A DNA stretch of 64,000 bases from Eubacteriales bacterium. Lineage in GTDB: Bacteria; Bacillota; Clostridia; Tissierellales; GPF-1. Below, one piece after another: positions 37,105-45,724 of this stretch. The notes below the pieces were generated by a model. It did not search any database, was not told where the DNA came from, and worked only from the letters and a program-made list of their open reading frames with translations. Made by a program: the position numbers and the translations under genes. Each line of letters starts with the position of its first letter. Position 1 is the stretch's first letter. The stretch is from assembly GCA_030625815.1 (NCBI GenBank), contig DAOUQF010000006.1, positions 56,036-120,035 of the forward strand. The letters run 5' to 3'.

Positions 37105-37129
37105 GAGCCCTCTTACGAGGGCTCTTTTT
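37105..37129 (+). terminator. terminator after oppF
   Basis: GAGCCCTC (37105-37112) and GAGGGCTC (37117-37124) form an 8-bp stem with a TTAC loop, followed by TTTTT. Confidence 0.8.
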
Positions 37130-37154
37130 GCATAAAAAAGGAAAGGAGGATGAG

Positions 37155-38870
37155 ATGCTGAAATCCATACAAAAATATTTATTTGCTTTGATCATCCTTT
37201 TCGGCGCGTTGATTTACTATACCTCCAATATCATTCCCTATGGATTGTGGGGATCTGGAAATCAAGAAAATGTGGTTTACCTGCCGGCTGCGGTGGAGAA
37301 AAACGAAAATCGTTTGATCGTCGCAGAGAAGAATATTGGCGATCGATATAATCCGCTGTTGGCAACGACCAGTGGAGAGGAACGCGTATGCGAATTGGTG
37401 TTTGACGGATTGGTCGAACTCAATGTGCAAGGAGAATTGATTCCGGAATTGGCTGCCTTTTGGGAGGTGTCCGACGACGCGAAAGTCTATACCTTTCATT
37501 TGAAGGAGGGGATATACTTTCACGACGGAACCCCATTGACCACGGAAGATGTCGCCTTTACCTATACCTTTTTAGCGAGTCCCTATTATCAAGGACCTTT
37601 TTCAGACAAGGTTATGGATCTGGAGGGGGCGCGCGCCTTTAATCAGCGCAAGAGCGAAACCGATGGAATTGCCGGCATTCGTGTTTTGGATGAACGAACC
37701 ATTCAATTTGTATTGACTGAACCCAATGTTTTAAAGCTCTATGATTTCCAATTTGGGATTTTACCCAAGCATATTTATCAGGTGGATTCTTGGGGGGATT
37801 TTCTGGCTTTGAATGACAAGCCCATTGGCAGCGGAGCCTTTCGCTTGATTAATCATACGAATCAAAGCATTCAATTGGAAGCCAATGAGGAGTATTATCA
37901 AAAGCCTGCAAATATTGACGGGATTGAAATTGTGAAGCTGGAAAATTATGATGCGAATAGTGTGTATTACTTATCGGAGGGGAAATTGGATATTGCCTCC
38001 ATCAATCCAAACCCGCAGAATGTACAGCGGTTTGCCTCGAGTTCACAGGTGAAATTGATATCCCATGATTCCAATTCCTATGGCTATATTGGATTGAATT
38101 TGCGGGATCCGAAGTTTCAGGATGTGAAAGTGCGGCAGGCATTGATGCATGGAATCAATCGCGCATTCTTTGCCGAGACATTCTACAAGGGATATGGGGA
38201 GGTGTGCAATGCGCCTGCGCCTTATCTGACGGCTTTAACCATCAATGGGTTGGAGGAGTATCCCTTTGATCCCATGGCGGCCAAGGCGATCTTAAAGGAA
38301 GCTGGATGGCAAGATTTGGATGCCAATGGGATCCTCGAGAAGGATGGCAAGGAGTTTCGGTTCACCTTGTCGACCTATACGGATTCCAATTATTCGTATA
38401 ATGTGGCAGCTCTTTTGCGGTCAAATTTAAAAGATTTGGGTATTGTGATGGAGGTAGAGTTTTTGCCCTTTAATGAATTGCTGGATCGCGTGTTTTTTCA
38501 ACGAGATTTCGATGCCTACACCCTGCATTGGGTGATTGGTCCCGAGCAGCAAATGCTGGGCACCTTTGATCAGCAATCCGATCGAGTTGGCGGGTACAAT
38601 AGCGTTGGATATCGAAATGAAAAGGCGGAAGAAATTTTTCAAAAGGTGCTTCGCACCGTCCGGGAAGAAGAGCGTGAGATGCTGGTAGAGCAGTGGATTC
38701 GCATCGCCAATCAAGATCTTCCTTATCTTTTTCTTTCGTATAATGTAGAGATGATGGGCGTCAATAAACGGGTGGAGAATTTTCATCCGTCGGCCTTTAG
38801 CGGATGGGCGGATCAGGCAAAGCAACTGATTTTAAGGAAGCCGGGCAACTCGACATTGTCGTTAAACTAG
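37155..38870 (+). CDS. membrane-anchored peptide-binding protein (SBP family 5)
   Basis: The 571-residue protein is a family 5 extracellular binding protein: F-D-G-L-V-E-L, the F-H-L-K-E-G-I-Y-F-H-D-G-T-P-L-T-T-E-D-V motif, and R-Q-A-L-M-H-G-I-N-R in the second lobe. Unlike its two relatives downstream it has no lipobox Cys. Instead it has an uncleaved-looking N-terminal hydrophobic segment (about residues 7-28), so it is probably held by a membrane helix. The start at 37155 is supported by GGAAAGGAGG. It follows the oppF terminator by 25 nt and probably receives transcripts through read-through. Ligand unknown. Confidence 0.8.
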   Translation: MLKSIQKYLFALIILFGALIYYTSNIIPYGLWGSGNQENVVYLPAAVEKNENRLIVAEKNIGDRYNPLLATTSGEERVCELVFDGLVELNVQGELIPELAAFWEVSDDAKVYTFHLKEGIYFHDGTPLTTEDVAFTYTFLASPYYQGPFSDKVMDLEGARAFNQRKSETDGIAGIRVLDERTIQFVLTEPNVLKLYDFQFGILPKHIYQVDSWGDFLALNDKPIGSGAFRLINHTNQSIQLEANEEYYQKPANIDGIEIVKLENYDANSVYYLSEGKLDIASINPNPQNVQRFASSSQVKLISHDSNSYGYIGLNLRDPKFQDVKVRQALMHGINRAFFAETFYKGYGEVCNAPAPYLTALTINGLEEYPFDPMAAKAILKEAGWQDLDANGILEKDGKEFRFTLSTYTDSNYSYNVAALLRSNLKDLGIVMEVEFLPFNELLDRVFFQRDFDAYTLHWVIGPEQQMLGTFDQQSDRVGGYNSVGYRNEKAEEIFQKVLRTVREEEREMLVEQWIRIANQDLPYLFLSYNVEMMGVNKRVENFHPSAFSGWADQAKQLILRKPGNSTLSLN

Positions 38871-38875
38871 CGCCA

Positions 38876-38957
38876 AATTCGTGAATAATCTGTTGCCAAT
38901 CTGTCACAAATCTATGAATTTTATCCGAAATCCGATGTCAATCTGGTAAATAATTGA
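38876..38957 (+). repeat. phased direct repeats upstream of the peptide-binding lipoprotein gene
   Basis: AATTCG (38876), AATCTG (38887), AATCTG (38898), AATCTA (38909), AATCCG (38929), AATCTG (38940) and AATTGA (38952) recur at about 11-bp steps, with one 20-bp step. CTGTCACAAATCTATG within it resembles the Pho-box layout of 7-bp units plus 4-bp spacers. Direct repeats with one helical turn spacing are typical binding sites of OmpR/PhoB-type response regulators. The cognate protein is unknown. Confidence 0.5.
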
Positions 38958-39036
38958 ATGAAAAAACCATGTGTAATTGCCCGTGAAGCGCATGATTACA
39001 ATGATGACGGCGTATTCTAAGTGTTACAAGAATTTA

Positions 39037-39065
39037 TTGACAGTTCCATACAAAGTATTTATAAT
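39037..39065 (+). promoter_or_regulatory. perfect-consensus promoter of the peptide-binding lipoprotein gene
   Basis: TTGACA (39037-39042), 17 bp, TATAAT (39060-39065). A leader of about 135 nt follows before the ATG at 39206. The stretch 38871-39205 holds no gene, only the direct repeats and this promoter. Confidence 0.92.
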
Positions 39066-39205
39066 AGAGTTAGTTGTTAAGGAAACGTAAAAGAAGCCTT
39101 GGATTGATGTCCTTTTTGTGAAGTTGGAAATGGCGGTTCGACTTTGTGAAGGGGTGGGTTTCTATTGCGCCTCGACGATCATCTAAAAATAAGGAGGACG
39201 AATGA

Positions 39206-40930
39206 ATGAAGCGATTGCTAGCATTGTTATTAGTTGTTCTAATGACAGTAACATTCTTTGCTGGATGTACGCAAACTGAACCTGCAGCGACTGAAGCGCC
39301 TGCGGCGACAGAAGAACCTGCGGCAACAGAACCAGCAACAGAAGAACCGACACCTGAGGCAGAACAAATTTTACGCCTGAACTGGGGTTCTAACCCACCA
39401 GATTTGGATCCACAAACTACGACTGATACAGTATCTTTCCAAGTGTTGAATGCAACTCTTGAAGGTATGGTTCGCTTGAACGCACAGGGCGAAGCAGTAG
39501 TTGGAAGCGGATTGGCTGAAGCTGTTCAAATTTCTGAAGACGGAACACTTTACACTTTCACACTTCGTGATGCAAAGTGGTCTGACGGATCTCCAATTAC
39601 AGCGTATGATTTTGAATATGCATGGTTGCGCGCGATTGATCCTGCAACTGCATCTCAATATTCGTACCAGATGTACCATATCAAGAACGCACAGGCAGCA
39701 AACAATGGCGAAATCGGCCTAGAAGAAGTTGGTATCAAAGCGCTTGACGACAAGACTCTAGAAGTTCAACTTGAGCGTGTAACTCCATTCTTCTTGTCTT
39801 TGACTTCTTTCATCACGTATCTACCAGCTCAAAAAGCAGCAGTTGAGCAAATGGGCGATACGTATGCATCAAGCCCAGAGACGATGGTTTATTCAGGACC
39901 TTATGTAGTATCTGAGTGGATTCCAGAGCAAAAATTGAATCTTGCGAAGAACGAAAACTACTGGGACAAAGACGCTGTAATGTTGGAAGAAATCCAGGGC
40001 GATATGATTGTCGACTTGAATACTCCAATTAACTTGTATGAAACTGGCGGATTGGATACAATCGGTGTTCCGACTGAATACCTTGACAAGTATCGAGATT
40101 CTGCTGAGTTCACTAACATGGCAGAAGCTGTAGCTTGGTATCTGCAATTCAACTGCTCAGACGAGTTCTTCTCTAACTTGAAGATCCGTAAAGCATTCTC
40201 GATCGCAATCAACCGCCAAGCGTTCGTAGACAACGTATTAGCTAACGGCTCAATAGTTGCATGGGCATTGACTCCTCCAGGATTCCCTGGAATCGATGGC
40301 GGCGACTTCAACGAGCAATGTGAAGGCGTAGTTTATGATGCTGGTTCTAAAGGACAAGAAGCGATTGACGAAGCAAACAAATTGTTAGACGAAGGTCTTG
40401 CAGAAGTCGGCAAAACTCGAGAAGAGTTGGGCGCGCATATTTCTTACTTGACTGGTGAGTCTGACGTAGCGAAGAAGTTGGGTCAAGCATTGCAACAAAT
40501 GTGGAAAGACGCATTTGATATTCAAGTGCCAATTGAAGCTGTATCATTTGCAATCCGTCTTGACAAATACAACGCTGGCGAATTCACAATCTCATTAGCA
40601 GGTTGGGGCGCTGACTACGCTGACGCGATGACATTTATGGATATGTTCGTAACTGGCGGCGGTAACAATGACACATTCTGGGGAAGTCCAGAGTATGACA
40701 TGAATATCGAAGCAGCGATCAACGGAACTGGTAATGATCGCATCCAAAACATGATCAACGCACAGCAAGTATTGTGGGATGAATGGCCAATTTCTCCAAT
40801 CTACTTCCGCGCACGTAACTTTGTTGAAAAACCATACGTGAAAGGAATCGTTCGATTCCCAGTTGGTGTAGATAATGAGTATAAATGGACCTATATTGAT
40901 TCTGAAGAGTACGCGAAAGCAAACTCATAA
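39206..40930 (+). CDS. oppA: oligopeptide-binding lipoprotein OppA (first copy)
   Basis: This 574-residue protein has a lipobox F-A-G-C (Cys around 21), a Thr/Glu/Pro/Ala-rich linker of about 35 residues with repeated A-A-T-E, and an OppA-type body: L-D-P-Q-T-T-T-D, F-T-L-R-D-A-K-W-S-D-G-S-P-I-T-A-Y-D-F, and S-G-P-Y-V-V-S-E-W. It should capture peptides for the OppBCDF complex. Its codons favour GCA, ACT, TCT, CCA, GTA and AAC, unlike the GCG/ACG/CCG-rich neighbours, and its promoter is perfect, both signs of very high expression. A close relative follows at 41146. Confidence 0.9.
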   Translation: MKRLLALLLVVLMTVTFFAGCTQTEPAATEAPAATEEPAATEPATEEPTPEAEQILRLNWGSNPPDLDPQTTTDTVSFQVLNATLEGMVRLNAQGEAVVGSGLAEAVQISEDGTLYTFTLRDAKWSDGSPITAYDFEYAWLRAIDPATASQYSYQMYHIKNAQAANNGEIGLEEVGIKALDDKTLEVQLERVTPFFLSLTSFITYLPAQKAAVEQMGDTYASSPETMVYSGPYVVSEWIPEQKLNLAKNENYWDKDAVMLEEIQGDMIVDLNTPINLYETGGLDTIGVPTEYLDKYRDSAEFTNMAEAVAWYLQFNCSDEFFSNLKIRKAFSIAINRQAFVDNVLANGSIVAWALTPPGFPGIDGGDFNEQCEGVVYDAGSKGQEAIDEANKLLDEGLAEVGKTREELGAHISYLTGESDVAKKLGQALQQMWKDAFDIQVPIEAVSFAIRLDKYNAGEFTISLAGWGADYADAMTFMDMFVTGGGNNDTFWGSPEYDMNIEAAINGTGNDRIQNMINAQQVLWDEWPISPIYFRARNFVEKPYVKGIVRFPVGVDNEYKWTYIDSEEYAKANS

Positions 40931-40945
40931 GACGATAGTAAGTAG

Positions 40946-40976
40946 AGAGACCCTCCTTTTTGGAGGGTCTCTTTTG
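40946..40976 (+). terminator. terminator of the first oppA-like gene
   Basis: AGAGACCCTCC (40946-40956) pairs perfectly with GGAGGGTCTCT (40962-40972) around TTTTT, followed by TTTTG. Confidence 0.88.
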
Positions 40977-41000
40977 TTGCGAAAAATTCATGGAAACGTT

Positions 41001-41029
41001 TTGCATATGACGAGAAGAAACGAGACAAT
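41001..41029 (+). promoter_or_regulatory. candidate promoter of the second oppA-like gene
   Basis: TTGCAT (41001-41006), 17 bp, GACAAT (41024-41029). It lies 116 nt before the ATG. Confidence 0.45.
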
Positions 41030-41145
41030 GTGAATGGATTGTAATGAGAATTAAGAAAGCTTCAATCTTATGAATTTCTCTTGCGAAAGATGGTTACGAG
41101 ACGTAAGATTTAACCTAAGCATTACAATCATAAGGGGGATATATA

Positions 41146-42831
41146 ATGAAAGGAAAGATGACATTACTATTGGCGGTTCTAATGATTTTATCAGTAGGAT
41201 TAGCCGGTTGTGGCAACAGTGAGCCGACTGCTGCGACAGCAACAGAACAACCCGAAGCGACGCTGGAGCAATCGGAAACAACGTCGGAGCAAATCTTGCG
41301 TGTAAACTGGGGAGCGAATCCACCGGATATGGATCCAGCGACAACAACTGATCAGGTATCGATTATGATTTTGAACGATATATTGGAAGGCTTGGTTCGT
41401 TTGAATCCGCAGGGTGAAGCCTTGATTGGCACGGGCCTGGCGGAATCCATGACGGTTTCCGAGGATGGAACGGTGTATACCTTCACTTTGCGTGATGCGA
41501 ATTGGGATGACGGATCTGCCATTACAGCGAACGATGTTCTTTTTTCATGGCGTCGTGTTGTTGATCCGGCAACTGCCGCACAATACGCATACCAATTGTA
41601 TCCAATTAAGAACGCGCAAGCGATCAGCAAGGGTGAACTCGCGCTTGACGAGCTTGGGGTTCAAGTGATCGATGAAAAGACTTTGGAGGTCACTCTCGAG
41701 CGACCGACACCATACTTCTTGTCGTTATTGGGATTCATCACATACTACCCGGTACAAGAGGCTAGTGTTGTTGAATATGGCGATAACTTTGCAACAGCAC
41801 CAGAGTTCATGATTTCATCAGGTCCATTCAAAGTGGAAACATGGATGCAAGAGCAAGAGTTGGATATGGTGAAAAACGATCAGTATTGGGATGCGGAAGC
41901 AGTGAAACTGGATCGCATTAAAGGCGATATGCTGGTGGATTTGAACACACCAATCAATCTATACGAAACAGGCGAGTTGGATACGATTGTTGTACCAAGC
42001 GAATACTTGGATAAATATCGCGATTCTGATGAGTTTATTTCTATGCCGATGGCAACGACTTGGTATATGCAATACAATTGCGAAGATGAATTTTTCTCTA
42101 ATGTGAAGATTCGAAAAGCCTTTTCTATGGCATTGAATCGATCTGCTTTTGTCGACAATGTATTGGCGAATGGATCGGTTGTAGCCGGTGCGTTTGTACC
42201 GTCTGGAATTCCTGGAAAAGACGGTGGAGACTTCACGGAACAAACAGGAATTACCTTGAAGGATATTGGAACAGAAGGGGAAGCGGGAATTACTGAGGCG
42301 AACCAATTGTTGGACGAGGGACTTGCAGAGATTGGCAAAACTCGTGAGGCATTGTCGGCTCATGTTACCTACTTGACTGGCGAGTCTGACGTAGCCAAGA
42401 AATTTGGACAGGCATTCCAACAAATGTGGAAAGAAACTTTGAGCATCAAAGTTCCAGTTGAAGCGGTGTCTTTCGCAATTCGATTGGATAAATACAATGC
42501 GAAAGAGTATACCATTTCTTTAGCGGGATGGGGTGCGGATTATAATGATCCAATGACATTCTTGGATACGATGATCTCTGGAAGCGGCAACAACAATTCG
42601 TTCTGGGCGAATCCTGAGTACGATGCGTTGATTGAAAAAGCAACGGTTACAGCGGGAAATGAAAGAATGGACGCGATGATTGAAGCCGCGAAAATTTTGG
42701 ATGCGGAAATGCCGGTTGCGCCGATCTACTACCGTGCGCGCAACATGGTTGAGCGCGATTATGTCAAAGGATTGGTTCGATTCCCAGTTGGGGTTGACAA
42801 CGAGTTCAAATGGACATCGATTGAAAAATAG
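41146..42831 (+). CDS. oligopeptide-binding lipoprotein (second copy, OppA-like)
   Basis: A 561-residue paralogue of the preceding protein, similar over its whole length (both read D-L-N-T-P-I-N-L-Y-E-T-G and L-T-G-E-S-D-V-A-K-K at matching places). The lipobox is L-A-G-C with Cys near residue 22, followed by a shorter Thr/Glu-rich linker. It has its own promoter and terminator, so the two binding proteins can be expressed separately and may widen the peptide range of one OppBCDF complex. Its codon use is closer to that of the surrounding genes. AAGGGGG precedes the ATG. Confidence 0.88.
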   Translation: MKGKMTLLLAVLMILSVGLAGCGNSEPTAATATEQPEATLEQSETTSEQILRVNWGANPPDMDPATTTDQVSIMILNDILEGLVRLNPQGEALIGTGLAESMTVSEDGTVYTFTLRDANWDDGSAITANDVLFSWRRVVDPATAAQYAYQLYPIKNAQAISKGELALDELGVQVIDEKTLEVTLERPTPYFLSLLGFITYYPVQEASVVEYGDNFATAPEFMISSGPFKVETWMQEQELDMVKNDQYWDAEAVKLDRIKGDMLVDLNTPINLYETGELDTIVVPSEYLDKYRDSDEFISMPMATTWYMQYNCEDEFFSNVKIRKAFSMALNRSAFVDNVLANGSVVAGAFVPSGIPGKDGGDFTEQTGITLKDIGTEGEAGITEANQLLDEGLAEIGKTREALSAHVTYLTGESDVAKKFGQAFQQMWKETLSIKVPVEAVSFAIRLDKYNAKEYTISLAGWGADYNDPMTFLDTMISGSGNNNSFWANPEYDALIEKATVTAGNERMDAMIEAAKILDAEMPVAPIYYRARNMVERDYVKGLVRFPVGVDNEFKWTSIEK

Positions 42832-42850
42832 AACGAAAAAATAGAAGATA

Positions 42851-42911
42851 AGAGCCTATGATCTGAGATGCTTCCTATAAGGGGAGCATCTCGAACCTAG
42901 GCTCTTTTTTT
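42851..42911. terminator. nested bidirectional terminator between oppA-like gene and argH
   Basis: Outer arms AGAGCCTA (42851-42858) and TAGGCTCT (42898-42905) enclose inner arms GAGATGCT (42865-42872) and AGCATCTC (42885-42892). A T run follows on the plus strand. The converging argH stop lies just beyond. Confidence 0.8.
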
Positions 42912-44280
42912 AGTATTGTTTTTTAATGAAATTGATATGGTCGAGCACGCGATTGGGTGCTGGCCCGCCGGGCTGATTTCTTCGTTTGACGCATGCGTCC
43001 AAGTTGAGAAATTCGTAGACATTTGATTCGATTTCCGGATGAATCGATTGAAAGTCGAGGAGTGACAATGCCTCCAAGGCAACGCCTTTTTGAATGGCCA
43101 AAGCAACCAATTCGCCGACAATATGGTGAGCGTCTCGGAAGGGAACCTTTTTTTCTACCAGATAGTCCGCCAGATCGGTGGCATTCAAATAGCCTTTCTT
43201 TGCGGACGCGGCCATCTTTGCCTCGTTGAAAATCACCCCTTCCGCAAAAAGGAAGGTGAAGATCGAAAGGCATTGAAGCGCCGTATCGCTGGAATTGAAG
43301 TAGGCTTCCTTATCCTCTTGCATATCCTTGTTATACGCCAATGGCAAAGCCTTCATTGTCGTCAGGAGAGAAACCAAGCTTCCGTAGACACGTCCCGTTT
43401 TGCCGCGAATCAACTCCGGCAGATCGGGATTCTTTTTTTGCGGCATCATGCTGCTTCCTGTCGCAAAGGCGTCTTGGAAACGGATATAACCATATTCTGC
43501 AGAATTCCAAATGATCAATTCTTCGCTGAAACGGCTCAAGTGCATCATAATCAAGGCGTTGTGGCTCATTAGCTCTAAGACGTAATCGCGATCCGAAACG
43601 GCATCGAGACTGTTTCGCATCACCCCTGCAAAGTTCAATTCTTTCGCAGTGTAAAGCGGATCGATATTGAGGGTTGTTGTCGCGAGGGCTCCGGCGCCCA
43701 AGGGAGAAAGATTCATTCGGTCCAAGGTTGACTGGATACGGTCAGAATCTCGTGAGAACATCTCGACATATGCCATTAGATGATGTGCCAGAGTGATGGG
43801 TTGAGCGTGCTGCAAATGAGTGAATCCGGGAAGGATCGTCTCCAAATGCTGGCTCGCGACCTCCGTCAGGAGAAGGATCAAGGAATCCAAGGCTTTTTTT
43901 GTAAGCGTCGCCTGGTTGCGGGCATACAATTTGAAATCCAGCGCCACTTGATCGTTTCGGCTCCTTGCGGTATGAATTTTCTTGGCGGTCGGGCCCAATT
44001 TTTCTGTCAAAAGGGCTTCGACTTGCATATGAATATCTTCGTATTCAATTTGCCATTCAATCTCTCCCGCTTCAATGCGAACAAGCAATTCCTTCAATTC
44101 TTTTTGAACGGCCGCAAGTTCTTCGTCGGTGAAGAAGCCCTGCTTGTGAAGCATCTTGCTATGAGCCAAACTGCCCTCGATATCCACTGCGTAGAGTCGG
44201 TAATCGAAGGGGAGGGATGCATTGAATGCATCCACTTCTTTATGTGTCGCTTGCGCAAACCTTCCGCCCCAAAGTTTCAT
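42910..44280 (-). CDS. argH: argininosuccinate lyase
   Basis: The 456-residue protein begins M-K-L-W-G-G-R-F-A and carries the fumarase-superfamily signature G-S-S-M-M-P-Q-K-K-N-P-D with the catalytic Ser, plus H-T-A-R-S-R-N-D-Q and T-H-L-Q-H-A-Q-P. It splits argininosuccinate to arginine and fumarate. The start at 44280 is preferred; an in-frame ATG at 44289 is possible because the AAAGGAAAGG site lies right before it. It starts 1 nt after argG ends, so the two are co-translated. Confidence 0.96.
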   Translation of the reverse strand: MKLWGGRFAQATHKEVDAFNASLPFDYRLYAVDIEGSLAHSKMLHKQGFFTDEELAAVQKELKELLVRIEAGEIEWQIEYEDIHMQVEALLTEKLGPTAKKIHTARSRNDQVALDFKLYARNQATLTKKALDSLILLLTEVASQHLETILPGFTHLQHAQPITLAHHLMAYVEMFSRDSDRIQSTLDRMNLSPLGAGALATTTLNIDPLYTAKELNFAGVMRNSLDAVSDRDYVLELMSHNALIMMHLSRFSEELIIWNSAEYGYIRFQDAFATGSSMMPQKKNPDLPELIRGKTGRVYGSLVSLLTTMKALPLAYNKDMQEDKEAYFNSSDTALQCLSIFTFLFAEGVIFNEAKMAASAKKGYLNATDLADYLVEKKVPFRDAHHIVGELVALAIQKGVALEALSLLDFQSIHPEIESNVYEFLNLDACVKRRNQPGGPAPNRVLDHINFIKKQY

Positions 44281-44281
44281 C

Positions 44282-45502
44282 TTACTCATCCTTTCCTTTT
44301 TGAACTTGATCAAGCATCATGGCTCGTACCTTCAACGGCAAACCGAAGAGATTGATAAAGCCTTCCGCGTCTTTATGATCATACAAATCGCCAGTGGCGA
44401 AACTTGCGATATCCTCGTTGTAAAGCGAGTAAATGGATTCCGCACCAGCCGGGATAATATTTCCCTTGTAGAGCTTCAGTTTAACGGTTCCGGTTACAGT
44501 TTCTTGTGTTACATCAACAAAGGCGCTTAAGGATTCTCGAAGCGGGGTGTACCATTCGCCGCTGTACACGAGCTCGGCGAATTTAATTCCCAGGACTTGT
44601 TTGTACGCGTAGGTTTGCTTGTCTAGACACAGGTGTTCCAATTCTTCATGACCGGCGTATAGCAGTGTACCGCCTGGCGTTTCATAAACGCCTCTGGATT
44701 TCATGCCGACGATTCGACTTTCAACGATATCGGAGAGGCCGACGCCGTGTTTTCCCGCAAGCTCATTGGCTTTCTCCATAAGTGCGACCGTACCCAATGT
44801 TTCGCCATTGATAGATACGGGGATCCCTTTTTCGTATCCGATGGTGACGTATTCTGCTGTGTCCGGTGCTTCTTCAAGTGTTGTGGTCATTTTTAATAAT
44901 TTTTTGTAATTGGGTTCCAAAGCGGGATCTTCCAATTCCAATCCCTCATGGCTCAAGTGCCAGATGTTTCTGTCTCGGCTATAGCTTTCTTCCTTTTTCC
45001 ATGGAAGGGTTAAGCCCTTATCTTCACAGTATTCGATAACATCTTCACGGGATTTCATATCCCAAATTCTCCATGGCGCAATAATCTTCATATGCGGCGA
45101 GAGTGCTTTTATGGTCAGTTCAAAACGCACCTGATCGTTGCCTTTTCCCGTACAGCCATGGCAAATGGCTTCAGCGCCTTCAGCCAAGGCGATCTCGACC
45201 AATCGTTTTGCAATGACAGGTCTCGCGATGGAGGTGCCCAACATATACTTGCTTTCGTAAACGGCGCCGGCTTTCAGGGTTGGCCATGCGCATTCCTCAA
45301 GAAACTTTTGGGTTTGATCTTCTACGTAGATCTTGCTGGCGCCGGAAGCGAGCGCTTTTTCTTCCATTCCGACGAGTTCTTTTCCTTGTCCCACATTAAT
45401 GCAGGCGGCAATAATTTCGTAGTCATAGGTTTCCTTTAACCAAGCAATAATAGCAGTTGTGTCCAATCCGCCTGAATAGGCAAGTACGACTTTCTTTTTC
45501 AT
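44282..45502 (-). CDS. argG: argininosuccinate synthase
   Basis: A 406-residue enzyme with the N-type ATP-pyrophosphatase loop [10 protein letters not shown] at residues 7-16, [12 protein letters not shown] and [13 protein letters not shown]. It joins citrulline and aspartate with ATP. The start at 45502 has TAGGAGTG upstream. argGH is transcribed divergently from argCJBD-carAB with a 222-bp AT-rich spacer carrying promoters for both sides. Confidence 0.97.
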   Translation of the reverse strand: MKKKVVLAYSGGLDTTAIIAWLKETYDYEIIAACINVGQGKELVGMEEKALASGASKIYVEDQTQKFLEECAWPTLKAGAVYESKYMLGTSIARPVIAKRLVEIALAEGAEAICHGCTGKGNDQVRFELTIKALSPHMKIIAPWRIWDMKSREDVIEYCEDKGLTLPWKKEESYSRDRNIWHLSHEGLELEDPALEPNYKKLLKMTTTLEEAPDTAEYVTIGYEKGIPVSINGETLGTVALMEKANELAGKHGVGLSDIVESRIVGMKSRGVYETPGGTLLYAGHEELEHLCLDKQTYAYKQVLGIKFAELVYSGEWYTPLRESLSAFVDVTQETVTGTVKLKLYKGNIIPAGAESIYSLYNEDIASFATGDLYDHKDAEGFINLFGLPLKVRAMMLDQVQKGKDE

Positions 45503-45540
45503 ATCAATCACTCCTAATTTTTTTCGTTTGATTTTTTATA

Positions 45541-45569
45541 AGTATACACAATTATTAATATTAATGCAA
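45541..45569 (-). promoter_or_regulatory. promoter of argG-argH
   Basis: On the minus strand, TTGCAT (45569-45564), 17 bp, TATACT (45546-45541). The argG start lies about 39 nt downstream. Confidence 0.8.
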
Positions 45570-45670
45570 GTGTAATGTATAAATATTTTTTATTATGGTA
45601 TTTATTGCAAATGAATCCTGATAAAACCAAGTACTTATAATAGGTAAAGAGAATAAATATAAAATAGTAC

Positions 45671-45703
45671 TTGCATAACAATTCAAAAAAACGTATAATT
45701 ATA
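45671..45703 (+). promoter_or_regulatory. promoter of argC operon with overlapping palindrome
   Basis: TTGCAT (45671-45676), 17 bp, TATAAT (45694-45699). The -10 is part of the palindrome TATAATTATA (45694-45703), a possible ArgR/AhrC half-site pair, although the classical TGAAT...ATTCA box is not met. Confidence 0.7.
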
Positions 45704-45724
45704 AAAAATAACAAGGAGGAAGAA

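Noticed and set aside
43090..43572. 160-residue plus-strand frame, and another at 43780-44355
   Set aside because: Both are antisense shadows of argH, whose conserved motifs fill the minus strand.
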